Shown here: positions 33,320 through 43,660 of the stretch, one piece after another | How positions within the stretch are numbered: the first letter of the stretch is position 1 | How the letters are laid out: each line of letters opens with the position of its first letter | Origin: Conchocele bisecta | Taxonomy: Eukaryota; Mollusca; Bivalvia; Lucinida; Thyasiridae | Length of the DNA stretch: 64,000 nt | Direction: 5' to 3' | Assembly: GCA_029237695.1 (NCBI GenBank) | Contig: CM055265.1 | Span: 219,283,679-219,347,678 of the forward strand | Made by a program: the position numbers and the translations under genes | Notes under the pieces: generated by a model | Databases searched by the model: none | Told to the model about the DNA's origin: nothing | The model's input: only the letters and a program-made list of their open reading frames with translations

Positions 33320-36300
33320 TCAGTAGAGATGTTCTGTATGTATTCCGTCTGGTCACACGCGTCTTTTATCGTAGTACGCCGAGAGTCCTAATTTTTGTTG
33401 ACAGTACGTTTTCATAACACCGTCTTTCCTTTTAAATCATCTATTTTGTGCTACATCTATAATGTGTTTTCCATCTTCTGTAGTTTCACTTAGTACTCGT
33501 TTATATTTGTCCCAATTTAAATTGTTAGTTCTCTTGGACATTCCTTTCGCAGAGTTTTTATTAATTAATTCTTTAGAATTATCAAAATTAGTGGAAATAA
33601 GTTTTTCTACGAAATAACACTTACTAGATAACGCTATCGCCCTATCTCCGCTAAATTCCATTTTGAAAAGTCCTGGCTCTCTTTCGCTCCATTTATCCCA
33701 AGCCAACCATTTCTTTTTTTCTTTTTCAAACTCATCTAGTAAGTTAGGTCTAATCAATTCCTCTATTGTTTTTCCACTAACTCCTATATACATACTATCC
33801 GTGTCCATCTGTATTAATTCTAAGTCTCCTCTTTTTACGTATTTGTCTAGAAATTCGTAGTAAAATTCCATCATTTTCAATTTAGCTAGTTCATAAACCG
33901 CTATTCCTCAGTGGAAGGGTCTCTTTACTGCACACTGGGGTTTTCGGGAAGATATTTCGTACGCATCTCCTATCTCTTCCAAATCGTCAAAGAATGCAGA
34001 TCTTAATGCTTTGTCAACACAGGTTTCGTTTTGTGTATATGTCGTATTTAAATGTCTCTCCGTTGCCTCTATCATTTTTCCACAGCACGAGTTTCCTAAT
34101 AATTTCATTATGTCGGCTACTGGTTTCTTATTTGGTTCTACATCCCCCTGTTCGTCTTGCGGCTGTAACTTCTTTCGCGAACCATTCGAAGGGTTTACCA
34201 CTAATATAATCTATAACACGATGAACTCCCGTTATTTCAAGGCCGTGTTTTAAATACCATTTCAACAGTGGCGTGTACAGCTTTACTTTAGTGGCGGTCA
34301 TAGATCCCACCAATTTTTTTCCATCTCCTCTTGTTCGGCCAGTGTCTTTTAAATATTTTCACATGTGTGCGGGAACTTCATCAACCTCTACTTCTCTGTT
34401 TATAAATATTGGGGACATTTCAGAAAACTTATCTTTTAAGTTGTGTGGAACTTCTATATCCACCTCCTCAAACCCAAACCAGTCTCCAGATAAAACTCTT
34501 TTACAAAACTTTTTAATAAATTTAGGGTTATGTGGGGTATTTATATGGTATATAGTTTCTCTCCCACACGGCATCTCTTTATTTAACGTAGATAAATATA
34601 ACGCGTTTGCATCGTACCCCAAAACAGCCTGACATGTTTTTAATTCTTTAGAATTACCCAATTCGTGAATTGGAGTTCTAATCATTGAAACACCGGCTTC
34701 TGCATATCGTGTAAATACTATTGATGGACCACCAACTAGAGCGTCTTTCATCAATTCGTATGTTTCTTCTTTTGGTGCATATAGAGCATCCTCCGCTATA
34801 ATAGTCTTTGAAGAGTTTTGTTCTTTAATGGTTCCTCTCAATAAATATTGTATAGCTACTTCAGGTAGTGTTACCGCATCTTTGAAAATATCCACACCTC
34901 TGTGTTTATAAAATTCACACATTTTTTCCACCGCTTCTAGGAACGGTGCTACATCTAAATCGTTGTAATATTTCAACCAATCTCTGAAATTTTTCATATT
35001 ATTTTCTTCGAAAATTCTACGACATTTACTTAATTCTGTTTCATCTATTAACATTTTCCCAGATAGTTTGGCATACCAATTCTCTATATCCGGTAGTCCT
35101 GGGTAATCGAGTTTGTCTGGAGAATCGAACCACTCGTAAGGAAAGAAAGATTTCTGTCCTTTGCAGTCGTAGGCTTTTATCGAACTATCGTAACTTACAC
35201 CAGGTCCTAGATAAAGTATTCCATCAAGAAATCTAAACTCTGGAATAAATAGAAATATTGTTGCGTTTGTGCCGTTTTTCCGGACCATTACTTTCTTTGT
35301 TGTTGATCGCCTCAGTTCACCTACTAGATATTTCTTTATTAAGTTTATATCGTACTTACTGCTGTTAAGACCTATAACCGGTACTTGATATATCCACTGT
35401 TCGATCTTGGTGATTTGGTTTTTACGTAAATGTTCTGTATTAAACCCATATCTTAACCATACTTCTTCTCTTATAGCTTTCCCCCTGACTTTCAAATCTT
35501 CTACGATTTTTTCTATAAGTTTTGCAGGATCTTTATCACAAATATGAGTTACTGTTCCTGAGAGAAATTATCTCCTATACTAACGCTTACCGGAACGTGC
35601 TCGGCCTCGTATTCTAAACTATTACCGATAGTTTCAAATTCTGGCTGGAGATACGCCTCAAAATCATATACTATCTGATATGGATAAAGAGTAGTGTCGC
35701 AACCGATCTTTATATCTTTACTCGTTCTTTGGAATTCGCATTCCCACATAACTACTAGGTTGAATTATTTGCTTCGAATAAATTTATCTCTTCTCATAGT
35801 GGATGCGCGTTCTTCTTTTCTATGCTTTGCATGAATTTCGCTCCCGTGCCAGTAACAGCCATGATATTGATATACTGTATTGGTTTCTGGACAGTATCCA
35901 TCTACTGGAGCTCCTAAAATACATCTTTCACACCCGTGTCCACATTGTTCGTGGTGAATGTGAATTCCCTCCTGCTTTTCCACAGAGTACATCCAATCGA
36001 TCGCCCCATAACTGTTAGAACTTTTTGGGTAAAACGCTTTCTCAAACGACGAACGCGGGCGCTCTAAATAATTACCATCACATATTACTTTTGTCTCACC
36101 TTCCATACATTTTGGTCCGTGTCTCTTCATATTGCTCGCTTTCGTGAATTTCTGTTTGCAATTATCGCAGGCGTAAATTTTTGATAGATTTTTAAGGTTT
36201 TTTATCAGAAATGCGTGATTATTAAACAGTCCTATTGTCATTGATTTATTACCTATTGCCTTATAGTGCGCTGGTACCTTTATCAACCACCAAACACCAC

Positions 36301-37348
36301 CTTGTGTCGGTTGGTATACTTCTATACCGATTTTAAAAAACTCTTCAACCTTTTTCAGATCTGAAAAAGGAATTGGAGAAACAACATTACTGCCGGTGTA
36401 TTGCTTACTAAGTTCTTTCGCTTTTTCTGTACATCCGTCAGGTATTTTACCTGTCATATGCATAGCTAGACACATGAACAGACAAAGGTCGTCATTATAC
36501 TTATCTAATGAATACATACCTTTTTTATTCTTCAACCATTCTGGAAGTTCTCCTCCTGTTGCTTCTTTGGATTGTAGTCCCAAATCTATTCCCCTACTAC
36601 CCTGTATTAGCTTTACGAAAACCTCTACCCATCTTACAAACTTCCACTTTGTATTTGGTCTGTCTATTTTATCAGACATTATTCGTGTTTGCTCCTTATC
36701 TGACAACCAATTTTTAACGGTTTTCATTGATGATAGTGGTTCGCTACCGAGATTTTTGTGCATTATTATAGTTATAGGTTTTCCATTTTTAATTTCCTCC
36801 ATATGTTCCAACTTGTAAGAATATGAATATCTCAAATAAAAATTGGTTGTTATATACGGAGCGAGTTTATAGGACATGCGTTCAGACTCGTTAATGTCAA
36901 TGTTTTTACGAAAGGATAATGTAACTACCCGTCTTCCATTTTCTACCTTTTCCAATGTTTCATCATGAGCCCCCAATATTTCTTCACCTTCTTCCACTAT
37001 CGCGCGAACGATATATCTTTTCTTATTATTTGGTATTGGGTGACCTGTGTGTCTAATTTGGGACAAATTATTGGTGCTTGAAGGTTTTATTACACTAGCC
37101 CTTAACCCCGCAATACTTTCTTTTTGAATTCTGTTACCAACTGCATCAGCTACAACGGGGTTGGATAGATCATTAAATGCCCCTCTTTTATAGGCGCGGG
37201 TAAACCGCTTCATAAACGCCTCATTCTTTGTGGCGTTTATCAGCTTTGACAATCCCTTAACTCTCAATCGTTTACTATAAGTAATTCCTAGAGATTCGGC
37301 ATATCTTCTCAAATTTTCTATTTCTGCTCTAGTTTCTGGCGTTATCAT
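33320..37348 (-). pseudogene. POLB: Protein-primed DNA polymerase B, copy 1
   Basis: The N-terminal 527 codons (37348-35765) are open: an OTU-like/leader region, C2H2-like finger (ACDNCKQKF...MKRHGPKC) and an endonuclease-like block (VDGYCPETNTVYQYHGCYWHG). A TAA at 35765 interrupts before the exonuclease motif YDFEAY. Then ExoII GLNSSKYD, motif A YDANALYL (near 34600), motif B KLLGNSCCGK (near 34090) and motif C MDTDSMYIG (near 33795), ending in a conserved DGIHTEHLY. Family knowledge: Polintons replicate with this polymerase. Breaks: frameshifts near 35500-35550, 34130-34200 and 33437; TGA at 34356 (Leu in copy 2) and 33907 (Cys in copy 2). An in-frame palindrome at 34658-34673 encodes PIHEL. 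Confidence 0.9.
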
Positions 37349-37382
37349 ATTTTCTGTATATATAACCTATGAAATTTATCTG

Positions 37383-37431
37383 TTCAATTGGACGTGAAAA
37401 AACATCGTGTAAACTTTCACGTCCAATTGAA
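37383..37431. promoter_or_regulatory. Perfect inverted repeat in the divergent polB/zinc-finger promoter, copy 1
   Basis: TTCAATTGGACGTGAAA (37383-37399) and its exact complement (37415-37431) are separated by 15 bp. TATA-like sequences flank both sides: TATATAAAC at 37432 toward the zinc-finger gene and GTATATATAAC-type sequence toward polB. The arms are kept exactly in copy 2 (54574-54625) although flanking DNA has diverged. Operator, bidirectional promoter or replication-related site are the options. Confidence 0.6.
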
Positions 37432-37453
37432 TATATAAACATACATATATATA

Positions 37454-37702
37454 ATGGTGAGTATGACTTGTTGTAAAACGTTTACGTGTAAAGACTATCT
37501 AAGAAGGCATCTATCGAGACGTAGAAAATTTCATTGTGTCGCCCCGCAATTTCAATGCCCCAGATGCCCTTGTAAATTCGTTAGTGCCCAAACTCTTTGT
37601 AGACATAAGCAACTACGCTGCACTGTGGCTAAATGTGAACGGGGTAGACTAGAACAGGTAGAATTAGTTGCTGATCTGCGAAATAAATTGAAATTACATT
37701 AA
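37454..37702 (+). CDS. Small zinc-finger protein, copy 1
   Basis: 82 codons, intact. Cys/His pattern: CCKTFTCKDYLRRHLSRRRKFHC and CPRCPCKFVSAQTLCRHKQLRC, the second a clear C2HC-type finger. Strongly basic N-half, then a helical tail (LEQVELVADLRNKL). Divergent from polB across the inverted-repeat promoter, so a DNA-binding regulator of that promoter is a reasonable inference. Copy 2 has a longer version (98 codons). Confidence 0.65.
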   Translation: MVSMTCCKTFTCKDYLRRHLSRRRKFHCVAPQFQCPRCPCKFVSAQTLCRHKQLRCTVAKCERGRLEQVELVADLRNKLKLH

Positions 37703-37861
37703 TTATTTCAAAATTATTTTCTCCAAAATTCATAAATTTGCTGTCGGATACAATTTTCTCGTTAACCAATTTTTGGATTTTTCGGGGGTGGTGGGTGTAG
37801 TATAGAGGGTTGTAAATTATACCACCGTAGGTGGTATCATTTTGACTCCCTCTATACTACT
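37703..37861. repeat. Right terminal repeat of Polinton copy 1
   Basis: Inward from 37861: AGTAGTATAGAGGGAGTC, then TGATACCACC/GGTGGTAT arms, then a C-rich ACCACCCCCGAAAAA block and GGTTAACGAG. About 90% similar by eye to 53982-54140. The outer 65 bp (37797-37861) are themselves an imperfect inverted repeat. Candidate 6 bp target site on this side: AATGTA (37862-37867); the other side is missing. Confidence 0.75.
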
Positions 37862-38250
37862 AATGTACCTATTAAATACCGAGTCCGCGGAGTCACGAGA
37901 AGTGAACCCTCCTTTCCTAAAACTACACGGACAATATTACTAAATGATTATATCTGTATAGCGGGCACTCGTAATTTTTAGAACTTGCTGGTGGAATATT
38001 GACAAAATTATACACTTATTTAATTCCTATAAAGAACAGGTTGTGTCTTCTGAGTGGGCATGTACCTTTAAGCAACATTAACTACTGTATGTAATACATC
38101 TGAATTTTTATTAACGTAAATGTTAGAATGGGTGCATGTAGTTACATCGTATCCCTTGGACATGTTTTACCGATAATTTGCAAAACATGTCCAAGAGACA
38201 CTGTGTACCTACTCATTCTAACACTGACACTATCGCAAAACATGTCCAAT
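37862..38250. other. Non-coding flank of Polinton copy 1
   Basis: Contains 'GCAAAACATGTCCAA' repeats (38178 and 38235) leading into the satellite. No gene is supported; a 97-codon frame here is made of the same satellite. Confidence 0.5.
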
Positions 38251-39250
38251 GGAGACGATGTACCTACGCATGCTAACACGTACAATCAACAAATGCATAT
38301 CGTTAATAACATTCTAGTTTCGATATGCAATGGTCATCTAATAATGTCATTAATGGACATTGTATATGCATACACCTGCATTATAATTGCTCTTTATTTA
38401 TGCTGTACAAGACCCACATAAATTATTTATCATTGTAGTTTCAATTTCGATACGGTTGCTTTTATAAGTGTCTGACGATATGCAACACGTGACGATCTCT
38501 CATGGGTTGTCAACCCGTCTCCGATTCATGAATAAATATTTGTGTTCTTGACAAGGAAACGCCATCGATTATGTGCATCCATTAAATGCCATTAACGCAT
38601 TTGGATTGACTCCCAAGTGTTGATCGGATACACACAATTTCTGAATTTCTGTGAATATTTATAGGTAAGCATTAATACAATAGAGGACAACATTGTCCAA
38701 GAAAACTAATTGATTCAGTAGTATTTTCGAAATGGAGACTATGTACCTACGCATGCTAACACGTACAATCAACAAATGCATATCGTTAATAACAATCTAG
38801 TTTCGATATGCAATGGTCATCTAATAATGCCATTAATGGACATTGTACACGCATGCACCTGCATTATAATTGCTCTTTATTTATGCTGTACAAGACGCAC
38901 ATAAATTATTTATCATTGTTTCAATTTCGACACGGTTGCTTTAATGAGTGTCTGACGATATCAGAATTGGCAAATATGTTCAAACAACACGTGACGATCT
39001 CTCATGGGTTGTCAACCCGTCTCTGATTCATATCGCGATAATGAATAAATATTTGTGTTATTGACAAGGAAACGGCATCGATTATGTGCATCCATTAAAT
39101 GCCTCTAACGCTTTTGGATTGACGCCCAAGTGTTGATCGGATACGCACAATTTCTGCATTTCTGTGAATATGTATAGGTAAGCATTAATACAATAGAGGA
39201 CAACATTGTCCAAGAAAACTAATTGATTTAGTAGTATTTTCGAAATTTAA
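38251..39250. repeat. Two-unit 483 bp tandem satellite
   Basis: Unit 1 starts GGAGACGATGTACCTACGCATG at 38251 and unit 2 GGAGACTATGTACCTACGCATG at 38734. Both carry 'GGTCATCTAATAATG', 'CATGGGTTGTCAACCCGTCTC' and end 'AGTAGTATTTTCGAAAT'. A truncated third copy of the unit end lies at 51290-51460, on the far side of the retrotransposon. Confidence 0.85.
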
Positions 39251-39259
39251 ATAGGGTAG

Positions 39260-39825
39260 ATATAAAATCAATTATTCTACCGTTAGGGGGTTAAGGTATT
39301 TTATTTTCTAGTTGAAATATACATTAAAATTTGGTACATCCATGTAGGGCATGGTGAGAACTTTACAATGAGCAATAGATTTTGAAAGTCGGATAAGCGG
39401 TTCAAAAGTTATTTAGGTTTGTAAATCAGAATTTTGCAACATATTGTGTTCATTTCCTCTATGTATTCGAATGGCAACCGACGGCACCGATATCAGCTAA
39501 AATAACAGCTTTTATGCTATTATTATTAAAATAACTTGAAAACTAATGGAGATAAGTGCATAAAACCAGAATTTTATTGAATAAAATACAATTTTATACA
39601 CATATGTTCCAAAAGGATCTTTATGTTTTATGGAAAATAACTGATTTTGGTTGGTAAAATATGACGAAAAGACATTTTTTGCCACAAAAATGTGATTATT
39701 TATCTTATTTATCTTATTTGCAATACATTTCATTACCATCTCACATAAATCAATATATACCCATATTTTCTTGTAATTTCTACAATTTAAATGGTAAAAA
39801 ATACCATGTAAATGCTTTATTTTTG
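39260..39825. other. Non-coding, nothing recognised
   Basis: AT-rich DNA without coding signal. Confidence 0.5.
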
Positions 39826-39829
39826 CCGA

Positions 39830-40258
39830 AATTGGTTACCATGGCAACGGTTTTGAAAAAATGTGTTTCTGCACATAATTTTAACATTTTAATAAAAAAA
39901 AAAGGACAACGACATATAAACAGTTAATGAATATTAATTCAGTAACAAATCTACTATAACCATAGTAATCTGAGTTAATTGGTTACCATGGCAAAGGTTT
40001 TAAAAAAACTAATGAAATTAGGAATCTGATTTTACATTTTGAGCAATGTAAATATTTCTATGACAACATTAAAAACATATGTTACATGAAATTAATGTTA
40101 CAGTCATTCTGTAACTTAACCTAATTTCTGTAGTAACCATGTAGTAACATGTAGTAATCAATCGGTTACCATGGCAACGACTTTGAAAAAATGTGTTTTC
40201 ATACACAACTTGACATTTTGAGTAATTAAATAATGTTAGGCGACATAAAATACACACA
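39830..40258. repeat. Diverged repeats with GGTTACCATGGCAACG (X-box-like) cores
   Basis: GGTTACCATGGCAACGGTTTTG at 39833, a variant at 39980 and another at 40163, each followed by AT-rich sequence and 'ACATTTTGAG(C/T)AAT'. Spacing is about 150-180 bp. A further relative with 'GCCATGGTAACC' follows the retrotransposon at 48364. The core fits the RFX X-box consensus (GTNNCC-N-GGNAAC). Confidence 0.65.
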
Positions 40259-40293
40259 TCCAGAATGTACAAGAATGCACGTGTCACGCGACA
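40259..40293 (-). repeat. Remnant 3' LTR (35 bp)
   Basis: Identical for 35 bp to the start of the 5' LTR at 48279-48313 (TGTCGCGTGACACG on -), then homology stops abruptly. Preceded on - by a polypurine tract AGGGGGGAGA (40305-40296). Confidence 0.75.
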
Positions 40294-40363
40294 TATCTCC
40301 CCCCTAAACAAAAAGTGTTTACACTTTCGTGCATAATCGCGAGACACGTTGGCACAGCTGAAT

Positions 40364-41053
40364 CTACCCCGATATCCTGCTCAGGTAGTCTGCCCCCAGA
40401 TTGTCGGCCCCTTTTATCGCAACAATACGCATTCGGTAAGGTTGCAGTATCAAGGCCCACCTCATTAGTCGAGAATTTGCAACCTTGGCTTTGTTTAGGT
40501 AAACCAACGGTTGGTGGTCCGTTTCTAGGATGAATTCTCCCCCAAACAAATAACGGTGGAACTTCTCGACCCCCCAAACGACTGCCAGACACTCCTTCTC
40601 AATTACCGAATAATTGCGTTCCCTTGGCAACATCTTTTTGCTGGCATACGCTATCGGAAGTGGGATACCATCCTGCTCTTGCAACAGTATTGCCCCTAAC
40701 CAAATGTCGGAAGCATCCGTCCTGAGCACGAAAGGTTTGTCTAGTTCGGGCAGTTTCAGAACTGGGTCCCTAGTCAATAATCACTTGAGGGTAACGAAAA
40801 CTTTCTGTTGGGGTGACCCCCAGTTGACCTTGTTTGGTTGACCTTTCTTAGTAAGGTCAGTTAGCGGGCTCGCTATCTCTGCAAAGTTGGGCATGAACTT
40901 CCTATAGAACCCGGCAAACCCCAGGAAAGCCCTGACCTCCGTCTTTGTCTCAGGGACATTAGCTTCATGAACTGCCTTGACCTTTTCGGGATGGGCCCTT
41001 AGTTCTTTCTTACTGCTGATAGTATGTCCCTGGCACTCAAGTTGCCTGTACAC
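40364..41053 (-). pseudogene. Retrotransposon RNase H and connection domain
   Basis: From FLGFAGFYRKFMPNFAEIASPL through RTDASDIWLGAIL (first catalytic Asp) and ECLAVVWGVEKFHRYLFG to ETDHQPLVYL, ending ADNLGADYLSRISG. A TGA at 40781-40783 interrupts one otherwise continuous frame. RNase H degrades the RNA of the hybrid during reverse transcription. It is the last domain of this element, which explains why the purine tract follows it directly. Confidence 0.85.
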
Positions 41054-41811
41054 AATGCTGCACTTGCCGTTAGATTTGCATCGGACAATCGGGAGAGGAC
41101 TTCACTCAGAGCTCCCAGGTGTTGTTGCCACGTATGAGAGAATATCAAGATGTCATCGACAAAGCTGTCTGCATTGTGGACCCCCTTTAATACTTTCCTC
41201 ATGAGTCTACAGAAAGTGGCCTGTGCCGTGACCTTTCCAAAGGGCATGACCTTGAACTGGAATAGACCATGGGGTGCCTCGAAAGCGAAATATTCCCTGG
41301 AATCCTCATCCAATGGGACCTGCCAGTAGCCCTTACTCAGGTCCAGCTTTGAAAAGTAGCTATGTCTGGCCGACTTAGTGAACATCTCTTCAATATTTGG
41401 CATTGGTTCCGCATCAAACACAGTGACTTTGTTAAGTTGCCGGAAATCAATGCAGAATCGGAGCCCCCCGTCCTTTTTCCTAACCAGAATTACTGGGGAC
41501 GAGTAGGGTGATTTTGAAGGTTCTATGACACCTAGCTTCAGCATCTCCTCTACTTCCTGGCTGACTGTTTCCCTGACCTTAAATGGGATAGGGTACCCCT
41601 TAATTCTTAATGGGTCTTGCGTTGACAACTTTATCTCATGTTTCTCTATATGGGTGTGTCCTGGTGTGTCCCTCAGGACATGGGTGAACTCCCGTAAGAT
41701 CTCTTTGACTTGGGTCTTTTGTTTCTTGCCTAAATCAGGCGACAGGTCAACTTTGCTCTCCGTATCGGACTCTAATCCCCTGGGACATGTTTTGTTCGGC
41801 ACTACACCCAC
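40999..41811 (-). pseudogene. Retrotransposon reverse transcriptase
   Basis: Contains PYSSPVILVRKKDGGLRFCI, FRQLNKVT, SYFSKLDLSKGYWQVPL, FEAPHGLFQFKVMPFG and the catalytic FVDDILIFSH box (the Y/F-x-D-D motif). A frameshift near 41050 separates it from RNase H, and another near 41750-41810 separates it from the upstream integrase. Gypsy-type by all these motifs. Confidence 0.88.
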
Positions 41812-43310
41812 TTGGACTAGGATCCCCCTCTACTGTGTCTTCTATCACGGTCGCATTTATTACAGTGAGTATTCCCTTCCCCGGGTGCTCAGGCCTAGTC
41901 TCGTACCTCTTTAACATGTTTGCATGAAAGGTTTTCAACTTCCCTCCCATGTCAACCCTATTGTCCCACTCATTACCTACCTCAGTTATGGGGTATGGTC
42001 CCTTCCACCTAAGAAGCAATTTGTTGTTGTCTGTCGGTTGTATTACAAGTACCTGATCTGCCACTGCATACTGCCTACTACGTGTCTTACGGTTATAGTA
42101 CTTTGCGTACTTTTTGGACGCACTCTTCATGTTCTCATGCGCGATTTCGCACGTTTTTTCGAGCCGTTCGCACAAGTCGAGGACGTACTGATACGTCGTT
42201 TTGACGTTGTCCTCTATGTCCTTCTCGGACCACAGATCTCTTAGTATGCTCATCGGACCCCGAACGGTCCTTCCGTACAATAGTTCAAACGGTGAGAAAG
42301 CCAAACTTTCTTGAGGGACTTCGCGATACGCGAATAAGAGCGCGTTAATGTATTTGTCCCAATCTTTGGGACGTTCGCTTGCCATTCTACGAAGCATTTG
42401 CTTTAACGTACCATTGAACCGTTACACGAGACCGTTACATTGTGGGTGGTACGGTGTCGTGGTTAATTGTCTCAGCGATAACAATAACTTCCTCCATGAC
42501 TCCCGACGTAAATTGACTACCCCGATCGGTGAGCATCTCCTCGGGGAAATGTCTACTGAACATATCCACGAGAGCTTCCGCGACTCGTTCGGCCTCGATG
42601 CCTGGTAGTGGTACCGCTTCTGGGTACCTAGTTGCATAATCAACTAACGTTAGTATGTAACGATTCTTCCGATCGGTAGCTGGAAAAATTGGCCCTACAA
42701 TGTCAACTGCGACTCGTTTGAACGGAGTGTCTATCAACGGCATAGTTCCTAACGGAATCTTGGTGATGTGTCCCTTTGACACAGTCTTTTGACATATGTC
42801 ACAAGACCTACAAAACCGTGTAATGTCACTGCCCACGCCTGGCCAATAAAATTCTGATAACACTCGATCAGTTGTCTTCTTAACCCCTAAATGGCCCTCC
42901 ATGATTGATTCCTGTGCCACTTTCATCACGGTAGTCCTAAATGTTTTTGGGACTACCAGCTGATGGTACATCCTACCTGACCCTATCGATTCGAAATTAC
43001 GATACAACAAGTCTTTTCGGTATGCGAATTTCGATTTGTTTCCGTTCTTACTTGACCGTACCGTTCCGTCTTTTGCGTTATTTCGAACAGACGTCAATGT
43101 GACGTCATGTGCCTGCGCCTCTTTTAATTCATCGCGTGATACGTTCGCGATTGCGGTAGGGACTTTGAGGGTCTTATATAATTCGTCTCGGGCTGTCGTT
43201 TGTGACCTAATTTCAACTGCGCACGATTTTGCGCCTCTAAAATCGGATATCACCGGTAACTCTGACCCGTCTACATTACCTATGGTAACATCATACATTG
43301 TATCTGTCAT
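41747..43310 (-). pseudogene. Retrotransposon integrase, located upstream of RT
   Basis: Zinc-binding region ending CRSCDICQKT, then catalytic core blocks VAVDIVGPI (first Asp), TDRGSQFTS (second Asp) and a Glu block at the break, followed by WDKYINALLFAYREVPQESLAFSPFELLYGR and the C-terminal KTRSRQYAVADQVLV and RWKGPYPI blocks. A frameshift near 42470 and a TAA at 42418-42420 (Glu expected) break it. Its position before RT on the coding strand is the Gmr1-like arrangement. Confidence 0.85.
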
Positions 43311-43321
43311 GCAAAGGGCTT

Positions 43322-43621
43322 CTACCTGACCTTTGAAAAAGGTATTGTTTCTAGATCTACCCGGGCGGTAGGAATCCCACTCATTTTGCTCCTATTTACC
43401 AGCATGCATGTTGAAACTTTGCTTAAAAACTGATCTGGTTGTACTAAACATTCCCTGACGACCACCCCGGTACACCCAGTATCTCGCATTACTGTGACCT
43501 TTTTTCCATTTAATGTGCCCTCTGCTACGGGTAGCATATCCATACCAAATGTACATCCATTAATCAACTCCGGCTGTATCTCGCTACCTGAACATACAAT
43601 AGTGGTGTCGGTATCAACCAT
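43322..43621 (-). pseudogene. Retrotransposon aspartic protease
   Basis: A retropepsin-type block: LNGKKVTVMRDTGCTGVVV with the catalytic D-T-G, followed by hydrophobic strand LVNRSKMSG. About 100 codons, typical for this domain. A frame change before the integrase suggests decay. Confidence 0.75.
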
Positions 43622-43660
43622 ACAGAAATGTCCTTGGTTTTCCCCTGGTTGTTCCGTGTT

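Larger units (their letters stand above)
24421..37861 (+). mobile_element. Polinton/Maverick copy 1, left end truncated
   Basis: A ~13.4 kb self-synthesising DNA transposon, virus-like in gene content. It carries PolB, retroviral-type integrase, FtsK/HerA ATPase, double jelly-roll MCP, a minor-capsid-like gene and small membrane proteins. The right terminus reads AGTAGTATAGAGGGAGTC inward from 37861 and matches the left terminus of copy 2 at 53982. No such terminus is present near 24.4 kb, so the left end is lost. Most genes have stops or frameshifts. I found no adenovirus-type protease. Orientation is opposite to copy 2. Confidence 0.9.

Noticed and set aside
38128..38421. 97-codon frame with hydrophobic C-terminus
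   Set aside because: Lies in a tandem satellite; the second satellite unit does not preserve the frame.
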